A DNA stretch of 64,000 nt, taken from Mesorhizobium sp. WSM3859 (lineage in GTDB: Bacteria > Pseudomonadota > Alphaproteobacteria > Rhizobiales > Rhizobiaceae). Positions 26,391 through 34,373 of the stretch are shown piece by piece (the first letter of the stretch is position 1; the number at the start of each line of letters is the position of its first letter). The DNA is taken from NCBI RefSeq assembly GCF_002295065.1, contig NZ_NSGG01000003.1:124001-188000 (forward strand). Direction: 5' to 3'. The position numbers and the translations under genes were made by a program. Below the pieces are notes generated by a model that saw nothing but the letters and a program-made list of their open reading frames with translations, was not told where the DNA came from and did not search any database.

Positions 26391-27296
26391 ATGGCGAGAC
26401 CCGAAATCAACCGCTCCGGCGAGATCGAAGTGTTCGTCCGTGTCGTCGAGACGGGCAGCTTCTCGGCGGCGGCGCGGGCCTTGCGCATGACGCCTTCGGC
26501 GGTGAGCAAGCTGATCGCGCGGCTGGAGGCCCGGCTCGGCGCGCGGCTGGTCAGCCGGTCGACACGCAAGCTGCAACTGACGCCCGAGGGAACCAGCTTT
26601 TACGACAGCGGCTTGCGTATCCTTGCCGATCTCGATGCGGCGGAACGCGAGGCGGCAGCGGGCGCCGCGCCGCGCGGCAGGCTGAGGGTCAATTCCTATG
26701 TGCCGTTCGGTCAGCACCGGCTGATGCCGCTGTTGCCGCGTTTCCTCGAGCGCTACCCGGAAATTTCGGTCGAGGCGGTGCTGACGGACAGCGTCATCGA
26801 CCTGATGGAGGAGCGCGCCGACATTGCGATCCGCGCCGGGCCGCTGCGCGAATCACGGCTGGTGGCGCGCAAGCTCGGCCAGAGCCCGATGGTGGTGGTC
26901 GCGGCACCCGCCTATCTGGAAGCGCGCGGCACGCCGCAGACGCCGGCCGAATTGGCCCGCCACAATCTGCTGGCGTTCGGCTTCGTGCGGCTTGTCGACG
27001 GCATGCCGTTCGTGGATGCGAAAGGCACGCCAGTCGTGGTTCCGATCGTTGGCAATTCGACGGTGAGCGACGGCGAGGCGATGCGGCTGACGACATTGGC
27101 CGGAGCGGGCATCGCAAGACTGGCGCGCTGGCATGTCGAGCCCGACATCGCCGCAGGCCGGCTCGTACCGCTGCTGGAGGCGTTCAATCCCGGCGACGAG
27201 GAGCCGACGCATGCCGTCTATGTCGGCCAGGGCAAGCACCTGCCGGCCCGGGTGCGCGCCTTTCTCGACTTTCTTGCGGAGACTGTCCGCCTCTGA
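26391..27296 (+). CDS. LysR-family transcriptional regulator
   Basis: A 301-residue regulator with the N-terminal winged helix (EIEVFVRVVETGSFSAAARA, MTPSAVSKLIARLEARLG) and a C-terminal substrate-binding domain (RLRVNSYVPFGQHRLMPLLP, ERADIAIRAGPLRESRLVAR, THAVYVGQGKHLPARVRAFL). No strong ribosome site is seen before ATG 26391. It faces away from the MFS/aldo-keto reductase pair and towards a second aldo/keto reductase, and may control one or both sides. The ligand is unknown. Confidence 0.93.
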   Translation: MARPEINRSGEIEVFVRVVETGSFSAAARALRMTPSAVSKLIARLEARLGARLVSRSTRKLQLTPEGTSFYDSGLRILADLDAAEREAAAGAAPRGRLRVNSYVPFGQHRLMPLLPRFLERYPEISVEAVLTDSVIDLMEERADIAIRAGPLRESRLVARKLGQSPMVVVAAPAYLEARGTPQTPAELARHNLLAFGFVRLVDGMPFVDAKGTPVVVPIVGNSTVSDGEAMRLTTLAGAGIARLARWHVEPDIAAGRLVPLLEAFNPGDEEPTHAVYVGQGKHLPARVRAFLDFLAETVRL

Positions 27297-27302
27297 ATGA
27301 GA

Positions 27303-27334
27303 AAAAGCCGCGCGCCAATCGCACGCGGCCTTTC
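27303..27334. terminator. Hairpin terminator after the LysR gene
   Basis: AAAGCCGCG and CGCGGCCTTT pair across an approximately 12-nt loop, a few bases after the LysR stop and 27 bp before the convergent aldo/keto reductase stop. Flanking A and T runs make it usable in both directions. Confidence 0.65.
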
Positions 27335-27360
27335 GGAGTTCGGCTCAAGTCGAGGGGAAG

Positions 27361-28410
27361 TTACGCCTTCCCCGCGAAAGGCGCCGGACGCCGGCCGGCG
27401 CTTTGCCGCTCAAGCATCCAGCCGGGATATTCGGCGGGCAGCGCGCTCACCTCGTCGAGCCTGGCAAGATCGTCGGCATCGAGCTGCAAGCCGGTGGCGG
27501 CCAGGTTCTGCTCGAGCTGGTCCATGCGGCTGGCGCCGATGATGACGCTCATGACAAAAGGCTTGGCCAGCACGTAGCCCAGCGCCACCGTGGCGACGCT
27601 GACATCGTGCTTCTTCGCCACCTCGCGCATGACGGCGACCGCCGCCCAGGCTCGGTCTTCATTGACCGGCGGGAAATTGAAGGAAGCGCGGCGGCCTTCG
27701 CCATTACCCGGCGCGCCGGGGCCGTATTTGCCGGACAGCAGTCCGCCGGCCATCGGCGACCAGACCATCAGGCCGAGCCTCTCTTCGTTGATGAGCGGCA
27801 CGATCTCGCGCTCCAGATCGCGGCCGGCGATCGAGTAATAGGACTGGATGGTCTCGAAGCGGGCAAAGCCCTTGCGCTCGGCAATGCCGAGCGCCTTGGC
27901 GATGCGCCAGGCCTGCCAGTTGGAGACGCCGACATAGCGCACCTTGCCGCTGGCGACGAGATCGTCGAGCGCGCGCAGCGTCTCGTCGATCGGCGTCACC
28001 GTGTCGGTGCCGTGCAGCTGATAGAGGTCGATATGGTCGGTCTGCAGCCGCTCCAAGCTGTCGTCGACGGAATCCATGATGTGGCCGCGCGAGGAGCCGC
28101 GCTCGTTCGGGCCGTTGCCCATGGCGCCATGCACCTTGGTGGCGATGATGACGTCCGAACGTTTTACGCCGAGGTCCTTGAGCGACTGTCCCAGCAACTG
28201 CTCGGACTGGCCGTAGGAATAGACGTCGGCCGTGTCGAAGAAATTGACGCCGGCGGCGATCGAGCGGGCGACGATCTCGTTGACGCCCTTCTGGTCGAGG
28301 CTGGCGATCAGCCCCCATTGAGCATTCTCGCCGGCGGCGCCGAACGTCATGGTGCCGAGGCAGAGTTCCGAGACGAAAAGGCCGGTGTTGCCAAGCTGGT
28401 TGTAGCGCAT
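27361..28410 (-). CDS. Aldo/keto reductase
   Basis: A 349-residue TIM-barrel reductase, the second in this region. It starts MRYNQLGNTGLFVSELCLGT and shows VNFFDTADVYSYGQSEQLLG, VIIATKVHG, HIDLYQLHGTD and the C-terminal VIIGASRMDQLEQNL motif. It resembles the YhdN/IolS-like group active on aldehydes and ketones; the exact substrate is unknown. ATG 28410 is selected at the family N-terminus; the frame open to 28626 adds unrelated residues. It is convergent with the LysR gene and downstream of the vapC-type toxin gene. Confidence 0.93.
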   Translation of the reverse strand: MRYNQLGNTGLFVSELCLGTMTFGAAGENAQWGLIASLDQKGVNEIVARSIAAGVNFFDTADVYSYGQSEQLLGQSLKDLGVKRSDVIIATKVHGAMGNGPNERGSSRGHIMDSVDDSLERLQTDHIDLYQLHGTDTVTPIDETLRALDDLVASGKVRYVGVSNWQAWRIAKALGIAERKGFARFETIQSYYSIAGRDLEREIVPLINEERLGLMVWSPMAGGLLSGKYGPGAPGNGEGRRASFNFPPVNEDRAWAAVAVMREVAKKHDVSVATVALGYVLAKPFVMSVIIGASRMDQLEQNLAATGLQLDADDLARLDEVSALPAEYPGWMLERQSAGRRPAPFAGKA

Positions 28411-28540
28411 GGTGGGATTCCCGAGAGAAGGAGTGAGTGACCACAAGGAAATAGGAACGGCCCGTTTCGTTTCAAGCGCTGGCATAGGCGCGACAAGCAA
28501 TTGGCCTAAGGCAGCCGCCGGCAGATTGCGGCTGGCGAGG

Positions 28541-28942
28541 TCAAGCTTCCCAGGGATTAAGCACGGTGACGCCGGCGTCCTGAAAGTCCGCCGCATTGCG
28601 CGTGACCACGATAAGGTCATGGACAAGGGCTGTCGCCGCTATGAGCGTGTCCGCGCTGCCTCGCGTACGGCCTGCCGTAATGCGACCCCACGCCAACGCA
28701 ATCTCCTCGGTGACAGGGAGGATGCGTTCCGCATTGTCTCGTCGCAGCTCTCGAAGCCAGATATCGAGCTTGGCCGCCCTTTCGGGGTCGATCTTACGCT
28801 GTTTGACGATTCCTCGCTCAATCTCGCCGAGGGTAATGACGCTAAGGCTGATCGAAGCGGGATCGATTGAAGCTATCCAGGCAGTCGGCTTAGGCAACCG
28901 TCTTTGCACGTCCGACACGACGTTCGTGTCCAGCAGATACAT
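28541..28942 (-). CDS. VapC-type PIN-domain toxin (pair 1)
   Basis: A 133-residue PIN-domain ribonuclease: MYLLDTNVVSDV gives the first acidic residue (D5), GEIERGI the conserved Glu, and GSADTLIAATA with the following TRNAADFQDAGV the further acidic residues of the metal site. VapC toxins cleave tRNA or rRNA to slow growth. The start ATG 28942 overlaps the antitoxin stop (TGATG), so both are translated together. A related but distinct pair lies at 36568-37262. Confidence 0.9.
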   Translation of the reverse strand: MYLLDTNVVSDVQRRLPKPTAWIASIDPASISLSVITLGEIERGIVKQRKIDPERAAKLDIWLRELRRDNAERILPVTEEIALAWGRITAGRTRGSADTLIAATALVHDLIVVTRNAADFQDAGVTVLNPWEA

Positions 28943-29196
28943 CAGAGATCAATGTCCCGGATCATCGTGTCCGAGCGACGGGTGATTTCCTTGTCAAACT
29001 CCTCGCCCCAACCCGGACCGCTCAATAGGTACTCGACGAGCGATTTCTTCTTCCCGGCTAGGCGGTCGTAATCCTCCACAGACAGCACGACTGCAGCCCG
29101 TTCGCCGCGAAGCGTCACGGTCTGCGGCCCCTCGGTTCGCGCGCGCTGGACCACTTTTGAAAAATTGTTCTTCGCGTCCTGAAGATGCCAGTTCAT
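28942..29196 (-). CDS. Phd/YefM-family antitoxin (pair 1)
   Basis: An 84-residue antitoxin. The N-terminal DNA-binding fold is seen in MNWHLQDAKNNFSKVVQRAR and VTLRGERAAVVLSVEDYDRL; the C-terminal tail (LLSGPGWGEEFDKEITRRSD) is the expected toxin-binding region. It starts at ATG 29196 with an AGGAG ribosome site and is preceded by a promoter with an adjacent palindrome, as expected for autoregulated toxin-antitoxin operons. Confidence 0.88.
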   Translation of the reverse strand: MNWHLQDAKNNFSKVVQRARTEGPQTVTLRGERAAVVLSVEDYDRLAGKKKSLVEYLLSGPGWGEEFDKEITRRSDTMIRDIDL

Positions 29197-29209
29197 ACGC
29201 AGCTCCTAG

Positions 29210-29250
29210 CTAGCTTGGCTAGATATAGCGCGGTAGCAGCGGATTATCAA
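29210..29250 (-). promoter_or_regulatory. Toxin-antitoxin promoter and operator (pair 1)
   Basis: On the minus strand TTGATA (29250-29245), a 16-bp spacer and CTATAT (29228-29223) form a good Rhizobiales promoter. It is followed at once by the palindrome CTAGC-TTG-GCTAG (29210-29222) at the expected start site, the likely operator for the antitoxin or toxin-antitoxin complex. Confidence 0.6.
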
Positions 29251-29269
29251 TCAACTCCAGCGAACGGCG

Positions 29270-29932
29270 TCATCGACTGCCGAAGATCGCCGAGCCGACC
29301 CTGACACTGGTGGCGCCGAAGGCGATCGCGGTCTCGTAGTCGCCGGACATGCCCATCGACAGTTTTTCGACGCCGGCCTCGCGGGCGAGCTTCTCCAGCA
29401 GTGCGAAATGCGGGCCGGGATTCTCATCGGCCGGCGGGATGCACATCAGGCCCTCGATGTACAGGCCATGCACCTCACGGCAGCGCTTGACGAAGGCGAC
29501 CGCCTCGCGTGGCTCGATGCCAGCCTTTTGCGGCTCGGAGCCGGTGTTGACCTGGACATAGAGTCTTGGCGCCCGGCCTTGCCTCGCCATTTCCTTTGAA
29601 AGCTCCGCGGCGATCTTCTCGCGGTCGACGGTCTCGATGACGTCGAAGAGCGCCACCGCTTCCTTGGCTTTGTTGGATTGGAGCGGGCCGATCAGATGCA
29701 GCTCCAGATCGGCAAATGCCGCTTTCAGCGCCGGCCATTTGCCCTGGGCTTCCTGCACGCGGTTCTCGCCGAAAACGCGCTGGCCGGCCTCGATCACAGG
29801 GCGAACGTCTTCGGCCGCGAAGGTCTTCGACACCGCCACCAGCGTCACAGTGCCGGGCTCGCGCCTTGCCTCGCGTTCGGCGCTTGCGATCTTCGCCTTG
29901 ACCGCGTGAAGCTGCTCTACGGCGTTCGTCAT
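29270..29932 (-). CDS. yggS: YggS-family pyridoxal-phosphate homeostasis protein
   Basis: A 220-residue protein of the PLP-binding barrel family (PROSC/YggS) that buffers pyridoxal phosphate. Features are LVAVSKTFAAEDVRPVIEAG with the PLP lysine, FGENRVQEAQGKW, HLIGPLQSNKAKEAVALFD, YVQVNTGSEPQKAGIEP and the C-terminal SMGMSGDYETAIAFGAT. ATG 29932 is the family start; the extra residues up to 29995 are unlikely to be translated. The gene stands alone; leuS is divergent 289 bp upstream, with a repeat in the gap. Confidence 0.95.
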   Translation of the reverse strand: MTNAVEQLHAVKAKIASAEREARREPGTVTLVAVSKTFAAEDVRPVIEAGQRVFGENRVQEAQGKWPALKAAFADLELHLIGPLQSNKAKEAVALFDVIETVDREKIAAELSKEMARQGRAPRLYVQVNTGSEPQKAGIEPREAVAFVKRCREVHGLYIEGLMCIPPADENPGPHFALLEKLAREAGVEKLSMGMSGDYETAIAFGATSVRVGSAIFGSR

Positions 29933-30038
29933 GCCGCTATCCTGCCTATAGTTTTCATGGCCGGGCCGGCTCGCCGCAGTTGACGGGTCCGGCAATCCAT
30001 GGTGAACACCGCGACGACATTGTCTCGGCTGCCGGCCT

Positions 30039-30179
30039 GGGCGTGTCGATATTCAGGTGATGCCGGCCTGCAAATGCCGGTTTCCTGCGCTTCCGGTGCT
30101 CACGTACTTTGAGTACGCTCCGCTCCGGTTCTCGGAACCCGCCATTTCGGCTCGGCCTGACCTGAATATCAACACGCCC
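30039..30179. repeat. 141-bp palindromic repeat, copy 1 (upstream of leuS)
   Basis: The outer ends are inverted: GGCGTGT-GATATTCAGGT on the left and ACCTGAATATCAACACGCCC on the right. An inner palindrome GTACTTTGAGTAC sits within a CTTCCGG...CCGCTCCGGTTCT region. The same design is at 33418-33557, and a left half is at 14833-14895. It lies 42 bp before leuS, in the yggS/leuS gap. Confidence 0.85.
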
Positions 30180-30221
30180 TAATCCAGCACCGCGCACCGG
30201 CTTTTAAGTGAAAAACATCCG

Positions 30222-32849
30222 ATGGCAACCGAACGTTACAATCCGCGCACGTCAGAGCCCAAATGGCAGAAGGCCTGGGCCGAAAAGAAGCTGTTCGAGG
30301 CGCGCAACGACGACCCGAAGCCGAAATATTACGTGCTCGAAATGTTCCCCTATCCGTCGGGCAAGATCCACATCGGCCATACACGCAACTACACGATGGG
30401 CGACGTGGTGGCGCGCTACAAGCGGGCCAAGGGCTTCAACGTGCTGCATCCGATGGGCTGGGACGCGTTCGGCATGCCGGCCGAAAACGCCGCCATGCAG
30501 AACAAGGTCCATCCCAAGGACTGGACCTACGAAAACATCGCCGTCATGCGCGAGCAGCTCAAGATGATGGGCCTGTCGCTCGACTGGGCGCGCGAGTTCG
30601 CCACCTGCGACGTCGACTATTACCACCGCCAGCAGATGCTGTTCCTCGACTTTGTCGAGAAGGGGCTGGTGACGCGCAAATCCTCCAAGGTCAACTGGGA
30701 CCCGGAGGACATGACCGTGCTCGCCAATGAGCAGGTCATCGACGGCCGGGGCTGGCGCTCGGGCGCGCTGGTCGAGCAGCGCGAGCTGACGCAGTGGTTC
30801 TTCAAGATCACCGACTTCGCGCAGGATCTGCTGGATTCGCTCAACCTGCTCGAAGAGTGGCCGGAGAAGGTCAAGCTGATGCAGCACAACTGGATCGGCC
30901 GCTCGGAAGGCCTGCTGATCCGCTGGCCGCTGGCAGAACCGGTTGGCGATGCGCATGAGCTGGAAGTCTACACGACAAGGCCCGACACCATCTTCGGCGC
31001 TTCCTTCATGGCGGTCGCCGCCGACCATCCGCTGGCCAGGAAGGCTGCCGAAAGCAATGTTGAGCTGGCGAAGTTTATCGAGGAGGTCCGCCATATGGGC
31101 ACCTCGGTGGCGGCGCTGGAGACGGCCGAGAAGAAGGGTTTCGACACGGGCATCCGCGTCGTCCATCCGTTCGACGAGAATTGGACGCTGCCGGTCTATG
31201 TCGCCAATTTCGTGCTGATGGAATACGGCACCGGCGCCATTTTCGGCTGCCCGTCGGGCGACCAGCGCGACCTCGACTTCGCCAACAAATACGGCCTGCC
31301 GGTAATCCCGGTGGTGATGCCGGAAGACGGCGACGCCAAGACCTTCCAGATCACGGAAGAGGCCTATGTCGATGACGGCGTGATGATCAATTCGCGCTTC
31401 CTCGACGGCATGAAGCCGCAGAAGGCTTTCGACGAAGTGGCAAAGCTGCTGGAGCAAAAGACGATCGGCGGCCGGCCGATGGCGGAGCGCAAGGTGAATT
31501 TCCGCCTGCGCGACTGGGGCATCTCGCGCCAGCGCTATTGGGGCTGCCCGATCCCGATGATCCATTGCGAAGCCTGCGGCGTCGTTCCGGTGCCGAAGAC
31601 CGACCTGCCGGTGAAACTGCCCGACGACATCGAGTTCGATCGCCCGGGCAATCCGCTCGACCGTCACCCGACCTGGCGGCATGTGAAGTGCCCGCAATGC
31701 GGCCGCGACGCGCGGCGCGAGACCGACACGATGGACACCTTCGTCGATTCCTCGTGGTATTTCGCGCGCTTCACCGCGCCCTGGGCGAATGAGCCGACCG
31801 AGCCCAAAGCGGCCGACGAGTGGCTGGCGGTCGACCAGTATATCGGCGGCATCGAGCACGCGATCCTGCACCTGCTCTATTCGCGCTTCTTCACCCGCGC
31901 CATGCGCGAGACCGGGCACCTGAACCTCGCCGAGCCGTTCAAGGGCCTGTTCACGCAAGGAATGGTGGTGCACGAGACCTACCGCGTCGGCGGCCCGTCG
32001 AACAACGGGCGCTGGCTGTCGCCGAGCGAGGTCAGGCTCGAGGACGTCAACGGCGAGCGCCGCGCCGTCGAGATCGCCACCGGCGAGGAGGCGACGGTTG
32101 GCGCGCTGGAGAAGATGTCGAAGTCGAAGAAGAACACGGTTAGCCCCGAAGAGATCACCGACGGTTACGGCGCCGACACAGCGCGCTGGTTCATGCTGTC
32201 GGACTCGCCGCCGGAACGCGATGTCGAATGGACCGACGACGGCGCCGCCGGCGCGCATCGCTTCGTGCAGCGCGTCTGGCGCCTGGTGCAGATCGCCGCC
32301 GAATCTCTGCCCGGCGTGAAGCCGGCTGCGGCGAAGGATGGCGATGCAGGCGCCGTATCCAAGGCCGCGCACAAGATCCTCAAGGCGGTCGGCGAGGACA
32401 TCGAGAAGCTCGGCTTCAACCGTGCGATCGCCCGCATCTATGAGCTCGCCAATGCGCTGGCGACGCCGCTCAACGACGTTGCCGAGGGCAAGGCCGACTC
32501 GGCGCTGAAGGGCGCCTGCCGCGAGGCGGTGGAGATCCTGGTGCATATCATCGCACCGGTCATGCCGCATCTGGCGGAGGAATGCTGGGAGGCGTTGGGG
32601 GGCACGGAGATGGTCGCCGAGCGGCCCTGGCCGGTCTACGATCCGGCGCTGGTCGTCGACAACGAGATCGTGCTGCCGGTGCAGGTCAACGGCAAGAAGC
32701 GCGGGGATTTGACAATTGCCCGCGACGCGGATCAAGGTGCCGTCGAAAAAGCGGTGCTGGCTCTCGACTTCGTGCAAAAAGCACTGGAAGGTAAGGCTCC
32801 GCGCAAGGTGATCATCGTCCCGCAGAGGATCGTCAATGTCGTTGCCTGA
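30222..32849 (+). CDS. leuS: Leucyl-tRNA synthetase
   Basis: This class Ia synthetase charges tRNA-Leu and edits mischarged products. The 875-residue length is normal. The HIGH motif is at residues 50-53 ([13 protein letters not shown]), the editing domain (CP1) includes [20 protein letters not shown], a zinc-binding-like CEACG...CPQCG region follows, and the KMSKS motif occurs near residue 631 ([16 protein letters not shown]). The start is ATG 30222. The end overlaps lptE by 14 nt, so the two genes are cotranscribed. Confidence 0.98.
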   Translation: MATERYNPRTSEPKWQKAWAEKKLFEARNDDPKPKYYVLEMFPYPSGKIHIGHTRNYTMGDVVARYKRAKGFNVLHPMGWDAFGMPAENAAMQNKVHPKDWTYENIAVMREQLKMMGLSLDWAREFATCDVDYYHRQQMLFLDFVEKGLVTRKSSKVNWDPEDMTVLANEQVIDGRGWRSGALVEQRELTQWFFKITDFAQDLLDSLNLLEEWPEKVKLMQHNWIGRSEGLLIRWPLAEPVGDAHELEVYTTRPDTIFGASFMAVAADHPLARKAAESNVELAKFIEEVRHMGTSVAALETAEKKGFDTGIRVVHPFDENWTLPVYVANFVLMEYGTGAIFGCPSGDQRDLDFANKYGLPVIPVVMPEDGDAKTFQITEEAYVDDGVMINSRFLDGMKPQKAFDEVAKLLEQKTIGGRPMAERKVNFRLRDWGISRQRYWGCPIPMIHCEACGVVPVPKTDLPVKLPDDIEFDRPGNPLDRHPTWRHVKCPQCGRDARRETDTMDTFVDSSWYFARFTAPWANEPTEPKAADEWLAVDQYIGGIEHAILHLLYSRFFTRAMRETGHLNLAEPFKGLFTQGMVVHETYRVGGPSNNGRWLSPSEVRLEDVNGERRAVEIATGEEATVGALEKMSKSKKNTVSPEEITDGYGADTARWFMLSDSPPERDVEWTDDGAAGAHRFVQRVWRLVQIAAESLPGVKPAAAKDGDAGAVSKAAHKILKAVGEDIEKLGFNRAIARIYELANALATPLNDVAEGKADSALKGACREAVEILVHIIAPVMPHLAEECWEALGGTEMVAERPWPVYDPALVVDNEIVLPVQVNGKKRGDLTIARDADQGAVEKAVLALDFVQKALEGKAPRKVIIVPQRIVNVVA

Positions 32850-33417
32850 TCCGGTGAAGTCACAAGCGCCCCGCCTGCGCGGCCGCCTGGCGGTCTGCGG
32901 CATGGCCGCCGCGCTTGCGCTGGTCTCGGCCTGCACCGTGCGGCCGCTCTATTCCAACCAGCCGCTCTCGCCCGGATCGCAGCTCAGCGCATCCGCCGAG
33001 CTGGCCTCGATCTCGATCAAGCCGGTCAAGACGCGATACGCGCAGCAGGTGCGCAACAATCTGATCTTCGCTTTCGGGCAAGGCTCGGGCGAGCCGGCCT
33101 CGCCGGCCTACTCGCTCGATCTCGGCGTCACCGAGCTGGTCGAATCGGCGGCCATCGTGCAGGTGCAGACCCAGGAAGACGAGCCGACGGCGGGCACGGT
33201 GACGCTGACGGCCAATTACGTGTTGCGCGATACCGCGACCAACACGGTGATCACCGTCGGCAAGCGCTCGATTCCCTCATCCTTCGACAAGCCGCGCCAG
33301 GAATTCGCAGCCTACCGGGCACAGATCGACGCGGAAAACCGCGCCGCCCGGGAGCTTGCCGACCTGCTGCGGCTGTCGATTGCGCAGGATTTGAGCAGGC
33401 ACGGCAAGAAAGCCTGA
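32836..33417 (+). CDS. lptE: LPS-assembly lipoprotein LptE
   Basis: A 193-residue outer-membrane lipoprotein that works with LptD to insert LPS. An N-terminal hydrophobic signal ends in the lipobox LVSAC with Cys33, followed by TVRPLYSNQ as usual in alphaproteobacterial LptE. The body ([40 protein letters not shown]) matches the family. The reading frame starts inside leuS. In many proteobacteria holA follows lptE; here a repeat and a convergent aldolase gene follow instead. Confidence 0.93.
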   Translation: MSLPDPVKSQAPRLRGRLAVCGMAAALALVSACTVRPLYSNQPLSPGSQLSASAELASISIKPVKTRYAQQVRNNLIFAFGQGSGEPASPAYSLDLGVTELVESAAIVQVQTQEDEPTAGTVTLTANYVLRDTATNTVITVGKRSIPSSFDKPRQEFAAYRAQIDAENRAARELADLLRLSIAQDLSRHGKKA

Positions 33418-33557
33418 GGCATGTTGATATTCAGGTGAGGCCGGCCTGCAAATGGCGGCCTCCTGCGCTTCCGGTGCTCACGTACGAAAAGTACGCTCCG
33501 CTCCGGTTCTCGGAAACCACCATTTTCGGCTCGCCCTGACCTGAATCTCAACACGCC
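33418..33557. repeat. 140-bp palindromic repeat, copy 2 (after lptE)
   Basis: Closely similar in order to copy 1 at 30039-30179: inverted ends (GTTGATATTCAGGT / ACCTGAATCTCAAC), the CCGGCCTGCAAATGGCGGCC segment and an inner palindrome GTACGAAAAGTAC, where copy 1 has GTACTTTGAGTAC. The loops differ while the stems are kept, which suggests selection or copying of the hairpin form. It begins right after the lptE stop. The two copies bracket leuS-lptE. Confidence 0.85.
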
Positions 33558-33577
33558 TCCGCGCCGCTTGCGCCTAC

Positions 33578-33605
33578 AAAAAAGGCCGGTCACCCGGCCT
33601 TTTTT
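33578..33605. terminator. Bidirectional intrinsic terminator between lptE and fsa
   Basis: AAAAAAGGCCGGTCACCCGGCCTTTTTT: a GGCCGG/CCGGCC stem with A6 and T6 flanks, placed between convergent genes. Confidence 0.9.
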
Positions 33606-33627
33606 CTGTCCTGGCAAGATGTCGGCC

Positions 33628-34284
33628 TCAGCCGATCTTCTGGCCGGTCTTGGCCCAGTCGGCGAGGAAGGCGGCGAGGCCCTTGTCGGTCAGCGGGTGG
33701 TTGAAAAGCGCCTTCAGCGTTGCCGGCGGCGCGGTGATGACGTCGGCGCCGATCAGCGCGGCCTGCTTGACGTGGTTCACGGTGCGCACCGAGGCGGTCA
33801 GGATCTCGGTCTTGAAATCGTAATTGTCGTAGATGGTGCGGATTTCCGAGATCAGCTCCATGCCGTCCGAGCCGGTGTCGTCGATGCGGCCGACGAAGGG
33901 CGAGATGAAGGAGGCGCCGGCCTTGGCGGCGAGCAGCGCCTGGTTGGCCGAGAAGCAGAGCGTGACGTTGACCATGCGCTTCATCTCGGTGCGGATCGTC
34001 TTGCAGGCCTTCAGGCCGTCCAGCGTCAGCGGCACCTTGATGCAGACATTGGGCGCGATCTTGGCCAGCACCTCGGCCTCGGCCATCATCTGATTGAATT
34101 CGGTCGCCACGACCTCGGCCGAGACCGGGCCTTCGACGATGTCGCATATCTGCTTGGTGACTTCGGCGATCTTGCCGCCCGATTTCAGAATCAGCGACGG
34201 GTTGGTGGTGACGCCGTCGAGAAGCCCCAGATCGTGCAGCTCCTTAATTTCCTTGATGTCAGCGGTGTCGACAAAAAACTTCAT
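33628..34284 (-). CDS. fsa: Small transaldolase / fructose-6-phosphate aldolase family
   Basis: A 218-residue cytosolic TIM-barrel aldolase. [34 protein letters not shown], the Schiff-base lysine in [13 protein letters not shown], and [18 protein letters not shown] are typical of the short transaldolase (type 3B/TalC-Fsa) group. Members either transfer dihydroxyacetone units in the pentose phosphate pathway or cleave fructose-6-phosphate; sequence alone does not separate these safely. ATG 34284 is the family start; the in-frame extension to 34368 is discarded. Divergent from priA. Confidence 0.93.
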   Translation of the reverse strand: MKFFVDTADIKEIKELHDLGLLDGVTTNPSLILKSGGKIAEVTKQICDIVEGPVSAEVVATEFNQMMAEAEVLAKIAPNVCIKVPLTLDGLKACKTIRTEMKRMVNVTLCFSANQALLAAKAGASFISPFVGRIDDTGSDGMELISEIRTIYDNYDFKTEILTASVRTVNHVKQAALIGADVITAPPATLKALFNHPLTDKGLAAFLADWAKTGQKIG

Positions 34285-34373
34285 GGCTGTCTCCTTGGGG
34301 ATCGCCCGGCGTCGGCCGGCACATAAGAGGGTCCCCTTTGATCTAGAGCAAAGTCGGGGCAAGGTCACGCCTC

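Noticed and set aside
30252..32936. An 894-codon open frame on the minus strand
   Set aside because: It is the complement of leuS, a product of high GC; its composition (Arg/His/Asp/Leu-rich) has no recognisable domain.
33418..33557. CRISPR-like repeats
   Set aside because: The repeats are single palindromic units kilobases apart, without regular spacers or cas genes.
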